DNA from: Prorocentrum cordatum
Lineage: Eukaryota > Sar > Dinophyceae > Prorocentrales > Prorocentraceae
Length of the DNA stretch: 57,727 nt
Direction of reading: 5' to 3'
NCBI GenBank assembly: GCA_963575745.1
Contig: CAUYUJ010017864.1
Location: forward strand, 89,969 to 147,695
Position 1 is the stretch's first letter, and every line of letters begins with the position of its first letter. This document shows positions 30,570-42,470 of this stretch, piece by piece. The notes under the pieces were generated by a model. It was given only the letters and a program-made list of their open reading frames with translations. It was not told the DNA's origin and searched no databases. Both the position numbers and the translations under genes were made by a program.

Positions 30570-30641
30570 AGGCAGGAGGAAGAGGAGGAGGAGGAGGAGG
30601 AGGAGGAGGAGGAGGAAGAGGAGGAGGAGGAGGAGGAGGAG
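30570..30641. repeat. (GGA)n microsatellite
   Basis: About 72 bp of GGA with two AAG interruptions. Confidence 0.96.
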
Positions 30642-30859
30642 TGTGCGGCGCACGGTAGGCCGATGTTCCCCCCTTCTGAACGTTCGCCCCCTGGTGGCTT
30701 TCGGGTCACACCTCGGGCCCCCTGGCGGCCGCTCGGGAGGACCCGGACACCCCCAGACAGCTCTCGGCGAGGCGCAGCCACCGGAAGGCACCCCGAGGCT
30801 GGATGTGGACCTCGATGACGTCTGTTGTGCAGTATGCCAGTTCGAATCGCCACCACAGA

Positions 30860-31240
30860 TTACGAGGACGTCTCGAGCGGAAAGGGGCCGGAACCGTGCC
30901 AAACCAGAGCCAAAGTTTGGCTCTGGTTTGGCACGGTTTCGGCTTGTTTGGCTCCTCTCAGTTTGCCTGGTGTGGCTGCCAAACCAAGCAAACTGAGAGG
31001 ACGGCTCAAGCAAAACTGGGCCCACAGCAGGCCGAACCAAAGCCAAAACACGCCATTTGTGAGGACATCTCATCTGGAACTGGGCCCAAACCAGGCCAAA
31101 CCAGAGTCAAAGCAAGCCAATTCCGAGGACGTCTCAAGCAAAGCCAGGCGCAAACCAGGCCAAACCAGGGGCCACACCAGGCAGAATGTGAGGATGTCTC
31201 AGGCGGGGACCAGGGGCCAAAACAGGCAGACCAAACCTAA
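30860..31240. repeat. Degenerate ~65-bp tandem repeat anchored by GAGGACGTCTC
   Basis: The anchor occurs near 30863, 30997 (GAGGACGGCTC), 31060 (GAGGACATCTC), 31126 and 31191 (GAGGATGTCTC). Between anchors lie runs of CAAACCAGGCC or CAAAGCCA. Spacing is about 63-67 bp, doubled once. The block also contains the palindromes at 30892-30938 and 30955-30999. Confidence 0.8.
30892..30938. repeat. Perfect 47-bp palindrome
   Basis: Arms 30892-30914 (AACCGTGCCAAACC onward) and 30916-30938 are perfect reverse complements over 23 bp with one central base. A second stem with 12-bp arms CTCTCAGTTTGC / GCAAACTGAGAG lies at 30955-30999. Confidence 0.95.
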
Positions 31241-31412
31241 GCGGAATCGCCCAAAAACTGGGCTCCCCCCCCCAAGGCGGAAGCCCGTTCATACTTTTCT
31301 GAGGGGGGCTTTTGGACCGCACGTCCGCTGATGCGGACGGAGCTGGGCGCAGACGCCTTCGTTTGCCTTTCGGGTGTTGTTGGGGCTTCGGCGTGGCCTT
31401 CGGAGAACGTGA

Positions 31413-32025
<613 letters not shown>

Positions 32026-32037
32026 GTGCCACGCGGT

Positions 32038-33850
32038 ATGGCAGCGGTTTCCCCGTTCGAGCTTCGCGCTGATCGGGCTATTTCTTCCTCAGTTGGCCCG
32101 TTCGAGCCCCGCGCTGTTCGGGCATTCATGGCAGTCGCGGCGCTGGACGCTGCTGCCGCCCTGGCGCCGCTGGTTCGAGCGGCAGCCGAAGGCGCGGCAA
32201 CGGGGGGCGCTGCGAGGCACGGCATCGCGGCCGCCGTGGCCGCCGCGGCGCGCGTCGGTGCTGAGCTGATCGGGGGCTGGGCTGCAGATGGAGCTGGCGA
32301 TGAGGAGGACGCCGAGCTCGCCCTGCGGCTTCGGGCCATCAGGCCAGCCCTGGCGCGCCTGATCCACGGCGAGAGGACTTCGGGCGCCGAGCGGGCGACT
32401 CCGAACCTCGGGGCCCACGCATTCCTCGGTGAAGGCGCCGAGGTCCTCGAGGCCGCGCTCGAGCGGCCGCAGGCCAGCCAGCGCCGTGGGCGGTCTGGCG
32501 CCCTCGCCCCAACGGATCTGGGGGCACTCAGCCGTCCTCCCCCTGAGGCGGGATGGCGACCCAGCCTGGAGGCGAGGCGCCGTAGCATGGCGCCGCCCAC
32601 AGACGAGTGCGGCTACAACGGCGATGCGAAGAAAGACGATGACGGGCACCAGCAGCACGTGGACGAGCAGCAGCACGTGCAGCTGCACAACCAGTACGAG
32701 ATCAAGTACGGCGTCGGCGACGACGAGCTCGAGGGCTACGACAGCGATCGCGGGCCCGATGAGGTCAGGTTCGAGTCCAAGCCCGAGCTCGGCGAGTGCG
32801 CTGGCGACGGAGCGCAGGACGATGATTCCAGGCACGTCGACGACGACACCCTCGGCGACGCCTGCACGGGCGAGGACGGTCTCGGCTCGGGCGAGGTACA
32901 GGCGCCCCTCGGCAGCTAGCACGACGAGCCGAGCGATGTGCAGGACGAGGGCGAGTACGAGGAGTGCACGGACGGGAACCTGGGCGCTGGCGTTGGCGCG
33001 GCGTCGAGCCCCGCCAAACCAGCGTCGGTCAGGCGGCGGCGGAGGCGCGGCTGTCGGCCCGTGCGGGAAGGACCGACAGCGTCGGCCGCCGTACCGGCGA
33101 GCGCACGGGCACTCAAGGCGACGCACCCCGGCCGAGCCCGCCACGTACACAGCATGGAGAACGGCTGCGAGGCGGGGGAGGGCCGCGACCCGCGGCACTG
33201 CCTTCGTCCTGGCGGATCGTGTGCGGTCGGCGCCTGAGGCGGTTCCTCCACCCCTGGCCTCTGGCACGCAGTGGTGGCAGTGGAGGCTCGAGGAGCTGGG
33301 GCGGAATGGCGGCCCGAAGGCACCCAGCGCCTGCCCGCCGACCACGGCGGTGAAGGGGGTGGAGTGCGAGAGGGACTCGGCCGATGATGATGATGAGGCT
33401 GCAGATGATGAGCCTCTTGGCAGCGACCCGTCGGAGTACGCTGTCAAGCACGACGGGCGCACGCAGCCAGGTGTTGCACAGCAGGACCTCCAGGAGAAGG
33501 TCGGGATCGGCTCCGCGGGCCCCACGAGGGAGGTGCACTTCGAGGAGGAGTGCACGTGGGCGGACTCCCAGCGGGTCCAGGAGCAGGAGTCGGAGGCCCA
33601 GGACAAAACTACATCGGAGCCCGCTCTCGCCGAGACGCCGGTGCGCGTGGACACCCAGGCGGTCTCCGAGCAGCAGTCCGACGTCAACCAGCAGCGCGAC
33701 TCCGAGCAGCCCGAGGAGCAGCAGCAGTTCCCTTCGGAGCGGGCGGAGCTCGTGGCGCTGCGGGCCAGATACAACGGGCTGATGGCTGGGGTTCGCGCCG
33801 CCTTGGGCGCCAAGCTGCGCGCAGCCTGTGAGGCGCGCGGCAGGCGCTGA
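32038..33850 (+). pseudogene. Retroposed, leader-tagged coding region of unknown function
   Basis: The ATG at 32038 is 13 bases after the leader. The first frame encodes an Ala-rich N-terminal half (MAAVSPFELRADRAISS) and an acidic, His/Gln-containing second half (DDDGHQQHVDEQQHVQLHNQ, DDELEGYDSD). A TAG at 32917-32919 interrupts it, but the same phase stays sensible (EPSDVQDEGEYEECTDGN) to 33237. From about 33200 another phase looks coding (FVLADRVRSAPEAVPPPLA, then acidic and Gln-rich segments) and ends ARYNGLMAGVRAALGAKL...RGRR with TGA at 33848. One stop and one frameshift suggest a processed pseudogene. A 44-bp near-repeat (GTTCGAGC...GATCGGGC) lies near the start. I recognise no domain. 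Confidence 0.6.
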
Positions 33851-34566
33851 CGGGCGCGATCTGTCCCGACAACTTTCTCACATGTCTTCTGCCGCGCTCG
33901 CGCGGCATCTGCCTTAATGTACTTGTGGCACCCTGCGGCTTGGGACCCATCGGTCTGCCGAGCGAGGTGCCGTGTGCTCGTGGTGCCAGGCGGGTCCGAG
34001 GATCACGAATGCCTGCGACGAGCTTGCGAGCTTCGAGGCGAGAGGGACCCCGTGGCGTAGGCCGTACCCCTCGGGGCTCGGCACACGTCAGGGTTCACTC
34101 ACTCCTGCCCCTTCTGGGCTCGCTGCGCTGCTCTGTCCGTGCCGTTTGGCACGTCAAGTGGCGCTTGCGTTCTGCAGCTTTGCTACGTACCAGCCCGCCT
34201 GTCTTGTGCACTGTTCTCGCGCCAGGGCGGAGGCCGAACCGAGGGGGTAGGCGGCTTGCTACAGACTCTCTGGATCGCCTCCGAACGCAATCGCAGCGCA
34301 AGGTTGTCCAGTGGGCGGCAAGTAGCCTTGGGACTCTTTTGCTCTGCTTTGGCGCGTGTGTGCTGCTGTAGCGGGCTGAGTCGCCGTGACTGCTCGGATG
34401 CCGTACTACCGCTTGCTTCGGCTGGGGCGGTGTGCGGCCTCTTGGCACTCAGGTGAATCTGCGAGGGTGCGCTGAGGCGCACGAGACCGAGCGTTGCCGC
34501 CGCAGGGAAACGCTTCGGTCCGAGGGGCAGTACGAGCTAGGAGCTCCTGACCTCTTTAGACGCGTG
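33851..34566. other. Unassigned sequence downstream of the retroposed gene
   Basis: Nothing recognised. It may include the 3' untranslated part of the retroposed transcript. No poly(A) tract is visible. Confidence 0.4.
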
Positions 34567-34568
34567 GG

Positions 34569-34634
<66 letters not shown>

Positions 34635-34698
34635 TCACCATCATCATCATCACCATCACCATCACCATCACCATCGTCATCATCATCATCATCATCAT

Positions 34699-34785
<87 letters not shown>

Positions 34786-34850
34786 TATCACCATCACCAT
34801 CACCATCATCATCATAACCATCACCACCACCACCATCATCATCATCATCG

Positions 34851-34887
<37 letters not shown>

Positions 34888-34935
34888 TATCATCATCGTC
34901 ATCGCCGTCATCATCATCATCACGCATCATCATCA
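34567..34935. repeat. (CAT)n microsatellite, about 370 bp
   Basis: CAT triplets with CAC, CGT and TAT variants. The polyhistidine and polymethionine frames are artefacts. Confidence 0.97.
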
Positions 34936-35041
34936 CCGAGCCTGCAGCACTGGCCGCCACCATCGGAGGCGCACGTCCGAGCCGAATGTGCAGTACAAGG
35001 ATGTTGTGGCACAGCGTTGCCCCGGCGGTATGGCCAGACAA

Positions 35042-35233
35042 CATACAGTGGAGGCCCGACCGCAAGGAACCCTCCACAGGAAACCCAAGCCTGAGAACCC
35101 TAGGGGCGTCCACCGATTTTGAGTGGTTTGCCACGCTTTCCATTGCAAAACCCGTGGCGTGGGTGTTTCTTGGCGTGGGTGTTTCGTGGCATTTCCAAGC
35201 AGGGTGCTTCTTGGCATGGGCCTCCACTGTATG
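35042..35233. mobile_element. MITE-like TIR element, copy 1 (192 bp)
   Basis: Perfect 16-bp terminal inverted repeats: CATACAGTGGAGGCCC at 35042-35057 and its reverse complement at 35218-35233. Both ends are flanked directly by ACAA (35038-35041 and 35234-35237), a 4-bp target duplication. An alternative reading is a CAGTGG-starting element with TA duplication, as in Tc1/mariner. No transposase is encoded. A diverged relative lies at 42536-42725. Confidence 0.85.
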
Positions 35234-35265
35234 ACAAGAAATGGGGCAATCAGTGGGGCAAGAGA

Positions 35266-35715
35266 TCAACACCTGACGCCACTGCGGGATGGTGCCGTCG
35301 TATCGCCAGTACGGGCCTGGAGATAGTGAGACGCAATGCAGGCCGCCAAGAGCAGGGATGTAATGGATGAGGATGGAGCAAGGCCAGCCCAGGGAGAGCA
35401 GGACATCATTTTGCGCGCTCCTCTCGAGACAGCAATGAAGTTCGATTGAATAAGCAAGGTTAGAAAACATTTAACCTGCCAGGGCACTGCAATACTTGAT
35501 GCCACGACTGGGTGGACTGGATGCGATGAGCTATCCCACACTTCAAGTATAATGAACCCATGCCCTACCAATACAGAGCTGTACCACGTATCCGACATCA
35601 TATCCGCATCACCTGAACAGCTAGGGGACGGCTTGTAGTTTGAAGCTCTGCCATGCTTCGGGCGGCGTTTGATAATCCAACGAACCGTACTGACGGGGCA
35701 CGACAACATTAGCAC
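35266..35715 (-). CDS. Hypothetical open frame, 149 codons
   Basis: Composition is unlike the GC-rich surroundings and the translation looks protein-like (SDTWYSSVLVGHGFIILEVW, SSHPVHPVVASSIAVPWQVK). I do not recognise it. It lies just outside the TIR element and could be a fragment of an older gene or mobile element. Confidence 0.3.
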   Translation of the reverse strand: MLMLSCPVSTVRWIIKRRPKHGRASNYKPSPSCSGDADMMSDTWYSSVLVGHGFIILEVWDSSSHPVHPVVASSIAVPWQVKCFLTLLIQSNFIAVSRGARKMMSCSPWAGLAPSSSITSLLLAACIASHYLQARTGDTTAPSRSGVRC

Positions 35716-36606
35716 GACGAATACCTTGAGCCAGCTGCAAAGTGGCCGTCGCCCTGATCAGACTGTATGACCCCAGCTGGCATCACCCACCGGCTGGCAA
35801 AGCGGCGCTACCATGTCCTGGATTGCCATGGTTTCTTCTACGTGCAAAACTTCTAGCCCGCAGCAAATCGCACGCGCACCCTGTGCTGCAACGAGCACGC
35901 GCGATCGGCTTCCCTACGATAGTAGTGTTGCCGGGCCAGGCGCCGAATCTAGACAGCAAACCGAAAGAGCCAGAGGGGCGCCAGGGCCGCGCATGTACCA
36001 GGGAGGTCGGCTGCATTATACATGCCCCCTGGGCCCCACATCAGCACACCCAGAGAGAAAGAGAGAGATAGAGAGAACAAACAAAAAGAAAAAGGGAAGA
36101 GACACGCGCACACACGCACGCACGCACGCACGCACGCACGCACACACACACTTTTGAGCCGGCGGCGTAGAGGGTCCTCAAGCGCGGCAACAGATGGAAG
36201 TGCGAATTGCGATCCAGCGTAGTCGAAGGCACAGTGTACGAAGGGTCGCGCACTGTAAAGTGCAGGCAATGGGCGGTGTGTTGGAGGAACAGTAATTCCA
36301 AACGAACCATGCGGCGGCCAGAAAAACGAGGAGGATACTCAATTCGAAATAAACTGAAGCGCAAGCAGACTGGTATGACTTGGCGGCCACTGAATCACCG
36401 AAGAGCGGTGTTGGACAGTGAAGCGCAATGAAAACTGTAACAGCTGCCGGACTACATGATTGGTGGGATAAAGCGCTGACCCAGCAGGGCCCGACAAAGC
36501 AGATCGGCAGGGTGTGAACCTACGGACCGACATCGACAACAACCGCGAGGATGGGCGGGGTGTTGGAACACCACGACAGCGCAACCCGAAGAGGAACCGC
36601 GTCGAC
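35716..36606. other. Unassigned sequence with GA and CA/CG dinucleotide repeats
   Basis: GA-rich block at about 36055-36075 and a (CACG)n/(CA)n block at about 36104-36150. Otherwise nothing recognised. Confidence 0.5.
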
Positions 36607-36780
36607 ACGCACACGCACAAGCACACACACACAGGCGCGCGCACACACACACCCACACCCACACCCACACCCACATACATACCCACACCCAGACGCGCAC
36701 GCGCACGCGCACGCGCACGCGCACGCACACGCGCGCACACGCACACGCACACGCACACCCACACACACACACACACACAC
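36607..36780. repeat. (CA)n/(CG)n/(CACCCA)n compound microsatellite
   Basis: CA dinucleotides interrupted by CG, with a CACCCA stretch at about 36650-36690. Confidence 0.95.
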
Positions 36781-37489
36781 GTTTTTGCTTGGCGCCGCGG
36801 CCTCGCGCGCAACGACATGGGGGAGTCGGACGGGGAGCTTGAAGAGCGCCCGACCGCCGCAGAGGAACGGCCGCGGCCAGGGGCTCGGGCAGCTCAGGCG
36901 GGGATGCACAGCGCCGCGGGGGAGTCTCACAGAGGGGCAGCCGAGGAGAGGACACACACACACAGAGACACAGACACAGACGGGTGGCGGTGGGCACACA
37001 CATGACCGACCAAAAAAGGAACCCTGACGCTTTGGGAGGGGACTTAAGTTAGGAGGGCCGAAACCATTTGGGATAGGGGGTCTGTTCTGCAGATGCATCA
37101 GACCAAACCGCCCAGAACTATTATCCCTAATGCGAAGGCGGGGACCTCAGTGAGGCCACGTCTTCATCGTGTTATTAAGGTTAGGGGTTCTTGTGTAGTC
37201 GATGCACACGCACACACACATACACACTTTGGCGATCGCGGCCTCGCGCGCAGCGACGAGGCGGAGCAAGTCGAACAAGCAGCGCGGAACCAACGCGCAC
37301 GGCCGGGCCCTCAGGCGCGGGCCCCCAATGGTCCCCCTTCCGCCACCCCCCGCCCGTGGCAATCTTCTTCCTCCTCCTCCTCTTTACGTTAGACCAACCT
37401 GAGCGTAAAGCTGTGGCGTTCTAGCCTCCTCCTCCTCCTCCTCCTCCTGCTCCCCTGGGCCCTCTGAACCCGATGCTCCTCATGAGCCC
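36781..37489. other. Unassigned sequence with short CA and CCT repeats
   Basis: Short CA runs at about 36953-36975 and 37206-37226, and a CCT run at about 37424-37448. No gene recognised. Confidence 0.45.
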
Positions 37490-37634
37490 TATCACACACA
37501 CGCACACACACACACACACGCACACACACACACACACGCACACACACACGCACGCGCACACACACACACACACACACAAACCCTCACGCATACGCACACG
37601 CACACACACACACACGCACACACACATATACTCA
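37490..37634. repeat. (CA)n microsatellite
   Basis: About 145 bp of CA dinucleotide with CG and CCCTCACG interruptions. Confidence 0.97.
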
Positions 37635-38157
37635 CGCACGCTTCTCCTCCAGCGATGAGGCGGCAGCACCTTCGCGAAGAGCTGAGCCGGGAACCGCGGA
37701 GGAGAAAGCGCACCTGGCGTAAGCAGGCGGGTGGACTGGGTGGTGGCAGTCACGTTGGCAGTCGCTCGCAAGCAGGCCACCTCACAAGAAATTCTGCTGT
37801 GGATGACTTCATCGGAGGCCCCTAGGGCGTTGCATACCTCAGCGTGCAGTGAGCTGCTCGATCCTATGAGAACGAGCTGCTGCCTGGATGGTGGAGGTCA
37901 CGTGCAGAAGAGAGGAGCTGCGCCACGCGAGCGGGTGTGTAAGACGGCTCGAAAGCACAGGCAGGTCATGCAGGGGAGGGCGAAGACGGGGAGGGCTGGG
38001 ACAGCCCATCCAAACGGCCAGCCGCCCGCAGCGCCTGCGCCCGCGGCACCCTCCGAGCGCCAGCGGCACGGACGCCGACGGCAGCATCCCCGAGGGCAGA
38101 CGGAGGACGACGACGACGGATGACGGCGATGACGGCGGCGACGCCGAGGAGAAGCCA
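37635..38157. other. Unassigned sequence
   Basis: Open frames occur on both strands without recognisable motifs. Confidence 0.4.
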
Positions 38158-38305
38158 CACGCACACACGCGCACACACACACACACACTCACACACAGAC
38201 ACACTCACACTCACACTCACACTCACACACACAAACACACACACACACGCGCACACACACGCGCACACACGCACACACGCGCACACGCGCACACGCGCCC
38301 ACACT
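38158..38305. repeat. (CA)n microsatellite
   Basis: About 148 bp of CA with CG and CT variants. Confidence 0.97.
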
Positions 38306-38462
38306 TCCTCTCCCCACTTCGGCTTGCAACACACCACGCATCCAAGCACCACATGTCTGGGGGGCACCTCGCTCGTCTGTGGAAAGGATCGGTGGGTGCG
38401 GCGCCCTTCGTCAAAGGGGAGGGGCCCTTGATCGCCCGGCCGCTCGCCCGAGGCTGCTCGGG

Positions 38463-38953
38463 ATTGCTTGGCGCTGCTTGGCATCGATTGGGTACCGAGC
38501 AAGGCCAAGCAATGAAAGCAACGCCAGGCGAGGCCACGAAACGCCACGCAGGACCAAGCGACGCAGAGCAAAACCAAGCAACGCCAAGCAGTGCCAAGGA
38601 AGGCCAAGCAATGCCAAGGCAATGCCAATCATTGCAAAGCCGAAGCCAAGCAATGTGAAGACAACGCCAAGCATTGCAAAGCCAATGCCAAGCAATGTCA
38701 AGCCAATGCCAAGCAACGCCAAGCGGTGCCAAGTACGGCCAAGCGACGCCGATCGAGGACAAGAAGCGCCAAGCAAGGCCACGCAACGCCAAGCGAGGCG
38801 GAGCAGCGCCGAGCAATGCAACGCCAAACAACAGCAGGCAATGCCAAGCAATGATAAGCACTTCCAATCCAATACCAAGCCATGTCAAGCGAACTCCAGG
38901 CGGTGCCAAACAACGCCAGGCAACGTCAAGCAACGCCGAGCAGTGCTGGGCAT
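38463..38953. repeat. 10-bp minisatellite, GCCAAGCAAT family
   Basis: About 490 bp of diverged copies of GCCAAGCAAT/C, mostly in a 10-bp register with slips. Because 30 bp is three units, all frames tend to stay open and give Lys-Gln-Cys-Ala or Trp-Cys-Leu patterns, which are artefacts. Confidence 0.88.
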
Positions 38954-39058
38954 GGCACTGCTCTGCGCCACACGGAGCTCACTGGAACTGCTTGGAGAAA
39001 GAAGACCCCGCATCGGAGCCGCGCTGGGCTCTCTCTGCTCCGCCGGCGATGTGGCACC

Positions 39059-39222
39059 CCGGTCGCGATCTACAGCACGAGCGGGCAGCGAACGTGTCCA
39101 CTGCCAGCCTGCCTGCGCTGGGGACGGCGCTCGGGAGCGACCGGTCGCGATCTACAGCACGAGCGGGCAGCGAACGTGTCCACTGCCAGCCTGCCTGCGC
39201 TGGGGACGGCGCTCGGGAGCGA
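39059..39222. repeat. 82-bp perfect tandem duplication
   Basis: 39059-39140 and 39141-39222 appear identical, each starting CCGGTCGCGATCTACAGCAC. Confidence 0.93.
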
Positions 39223-39477
39223 AGGCCAACACGGAGGAAGGTCTCCGAGGGCGAGCCACACACACAGAGATAGACAATACGGACGGAGTCGGCGTTGCCA
39301 AGACACTTGATTTGACTGCTGAACGCAGACGCCCATACACACACACACACACACACAAACACGGCGTGGTGCGAGCCGGCAGATCTCGGGAGGGTGGCCC
39401 CCCCGAAGCCACAGCCTGTGCCCTCCGCCGCTGATGCGTCCAGGTGGCGACATGCGAACCCTCCCCTCACCAACCAT

Positions 39478-39545
39478 GAGGAGGAGGAGGAGGAGGAGGA
39501 GGAGGAGGAGGAGGAGGAGGAGGAGGAGGAGGAGGAGGAGGAGGG
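39478..39545. repeat. (GGA)n microsatellite
   Basis: About 68 bp of uninterrupted GGA. Confidence 0.98.
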
Positions 39546-40199
39546 GGTGGGGATCGGTCGTCGAATTCCGAACCCTACCCCCGCCGCCAGTCGACTCGCC
39601 CGAGTCGTTCATCGGCGAGGCCAGGCTTCGGAAATCGCCGCAGAGCCCCCTGGTCTTTCGGTCGGCCACCGTCTGGGGAGCCTGGCCGCAGACTCCCTCA
39701 AATTGAAAGGCCGCTCACGGGGAAGCAGGTGCCCGCGTCACGTGCCCCAGGGGTCCAAAGACCGACTATTACCAGGACCTTCCCTCCTGCCTCCTCTCCT
39801 CCCTCTCCCCCCAGGAGGAGAAGGCTGGGGGGGAGGAAGGTCGTGATCATAGTCGCTCTTCGGTGCCCTGGCAGACCTTCAGGCAGAAAATCTAGCCTAA
39901 GCGACAGCGCTCGGGAAATTGTGCGCACCAAGCCGCCCAAATAGGCGGCTGGATGGGCGGAATAGCTCGCTTGCAGACGCTCCCGACCCGTGTGGTTTCC
40001 GTCTCGTGTTACCCGGGCAAGATCAACGACCTGTCACCGACCCAAACCCGCCTTCGACATGCTCGTGTTTCTCCCATCCATCCTGTGGTGTCGGGTCCTC
40101 GTTTCGAATCCGCATCGCCCCGCGTCCTTACTCGCGTCCCCCCCCCTCCTCCGGCTACCCCCTTGCTCCCATCGCTGCCTCTGCCCTCCGCATGTCAAT
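39546..40199. other. Unassigned sequence
   Basis: Nothing recognised on either strand. Confidence 0.4.
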
Positions 40200-40780
40200 T
40201 CCGGCGCATCCCTCACACGTTTCGTGCCCCATACGGAGCCCCACCGAACGCCCCAGCGGCAGGGTCCGCATTGCGGCGACGCACCAATTTCAGCACACCC
40301 CTCACACGCTTCCTCGCCCATAGGGAGCTCCACTGAACGCCCCAGCGGCAGGATCCGCATGGCGACGCCACACACATATCGGCACGCCCCTCACACGCTC
40401 CGTGGCCCCATACGGAGCTTCACAGAACGCCCGAGCGGCAGGGTCCGCATGGCGGCGCCACACACATATCGGCACGCCCCTCACACGCTCCGTGGCCCCA
40501 TGGGGAGCTCCACTGAACGCCCCAGCGGCAGGGTCCGCATGGCGACGCCACACACATATCGGCACGCCCCTCACACGCTGCGCGGCCCCATGGGGAGCTC
40601 CACTAAACGCCCCAGCGGCAGGGTCCGCATGGCGGCGCCGCACCTTTATCGGCACATCACTTACACGCATCGAGGCCTCATAAGGCGGCTTAGCCGAAGG
40701 TCCCACTGGCAGGGTCCGCATGGCGGCGCCGCACACTTTTCGGCGCACCCCTCGCACGTTTCGTGGCTCACATAACGAGC
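40200..40780. repeat. 90-bp tandem repeat, six to seven copies
   Basis: The landmark ACGCCCCAGCGGCAGG recurs near 40336, 40426, 40516 and 40606, exactly 90 bp apart, with more diverged copies near 40248 and 40696. 90 is a multiple of three, so frames on both strands stay open: RPSGRVRMA-type repeats on +, WRRHADPAAGAF-type on -. Whether either is a protein is unknown. Confidence 0.92.
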
Positions 40781-41462
40781 TGCTCCTCCTTCGTCCCGCC
40801 TGCCTTGCGGCATTCGCACTCGCATGTGGATGGATCCTTCGCAAAGGCAGTTCTGGCTGAGGTGAACCACGGTCCAGTGATCCCAAGCCTTCGGCATGCT
40901 CCTGCGCAAGGTCACTAAACTTCTGAGCCGGCCCCGTGGGGTGCAGCTTGTGGATCCGCACCCGAAGAGATTCAGCTGACCCTTGGGCCACGCCAGCTCC
41001 CCGGTAAAGACAGGGAGACGGAGGAGGACGAGAAAGAGGGAGGAACGAGGAAGACGAAAGGGACGTAGGAGGAACAAGGAGGCTGCTCCTGGCCTGACGG
41101 CACGTCGGGAAGCATACGGTCGAGGCGATCCCACACGCCATGGGTAGAGTCAGTCGGCAGCCCAGGGCGGCTCAGGAGTGCCAGGGCAGGGGGTGGGCAG
41201 GGCGAGGGGAACCGAGACTCATGCCAGAACTCAACAGATTCGACAACAAGGGGGCTCATGCTCGCTCGCTCCGCAGCGCACTCCGCGAACTCCCGCAGCG
41301 CGCGCGGGGCAAGCGGAAGGACTGTCGAGGGCAGTGCGCTCGCCCCAGAGTCTGACCGCTGGCAAAACCCGCTGCAATGACAACGATGCTTGATCGCGCA
41401 CGCTTGCAACACGGAGCCCGATGGCTTGGGCGACGCGCTTGAGCGAATGCTGACCGCCGACT
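40781..41462. other. Unassigned sequence
   Basis: The 90-bp repeat frame on the - strand extends through this stretch to 41141 without a stop, but no motif is recognised. Confidence 0.4.
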
Positions 41463-41580
41463 ATGGCAGGAGGAGGAGGAGGAGCAGCAGGAGAGGGAGG
41501 CTGGCAGGAGGAGGAGGAGGAGGAGGAGGAGGAGGAGGCTGGGGAGAGGAGGAGGAGGAGGACGACGACGACGACGAGGC
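41463..41580. repeat. GGA-rich microsatellite with GAC tail
   Basis: GGA triplets with CAG interruptions, ending in a short GAC run near 41562-41576. Confidence 0.93.
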
Positions 41581-42152
41581 TGGGCAGAGGAAGAGGAGGA
41601 GAGGCAGAGATGAGAGCAACGAGGAGTGGCTGGGAGGAGAGGCTGGGTGAGAAAGTGGCGAGGCCTGGGAAGGGCAGAACGTAACAAGAAGACACAGCAC
41701 GGCAGCCGTCCCGTAAAGGATTACACACTGAGGACAGATGTTGCTCGTGCCGGGCCACGGCGAGCCTCGGCCACGAAGAGATTCCTCGACGTAGATCTAA
41801 GGATTGGCCCGAAAACCAGAGCTCATTTCTAAACCCATGGCGTCCTGCAGTAAGCGAGGCGACCATACATCTTGCTGTAAGAATCTAGATGCACATCCTT
41901 CGTCGACTGTGGACACCGTGCGGTGCCGCGGCGCTCCGTGGGCCCGCTGGAAGGTAAGAATGATCGTGGGGCATCCGTTGGCAAGCCAGTTGTCTGTTCC
42001 AGTGTGCCTACTGCAGATCTACGGGGCGGCCCGAAAACCACAGCCCCTCCCGAATCCAGTTCTTCCATACAAAAAAAAACATCAATCGCGTCCGATGCAG
42101 TGCCTGTTAGCTGGCGCCGTTCGCACCATGAGCCGATTGAAAAGGCGAGATC

Positions 42153-42262
42153 ACGGAGGGGGAGGAGGAGGACGAGGAGAAGGAGGAGGAGGAGGAGGGC
42201 GAGGAGGAGAACGAGGAGGACGAGGGGACGGAGGAGGACAGGGAGGAGGGGAAGGAGGATGA
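42153..42262. repeat. GGA-rich microsatellite
   Basis: About 110 bp of GGA with CGA and ACA interruptions. Confidence 0.93.
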
Positions 42263-42470
42263 CGAGGACCTCGGGAGAAGGAGGTGGAGGCCCTCCTGAG
42301 TCCGAAGTGGTCCTAATTCCAGCGTCTTGCCTGCAAGGCGCGAGGGACGTCGGGTGGACGGTGCGCCGCCGCTCCTCGGGCAAGTCCCGCTGCGGTCGGG
42401 AACTGTTGCTTGGCGTGTCGCGGCGGCGGCCCCGGCGACACGCTGTGCCCTGCGAGCGGATGGCGTACCG

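Noticed and set aside
30835-30860. tRNA T-arm-like GTTCGAATC
   Set aside because: No acceptor stem, D-arm or anticodon arm can be placed around it.
36607-38305. Genes suggested by Thr/His or Val/Cys repeat frames over CA arrays
   Set aside because: Frames exist only because CA and CG dinucleotides lack stops.
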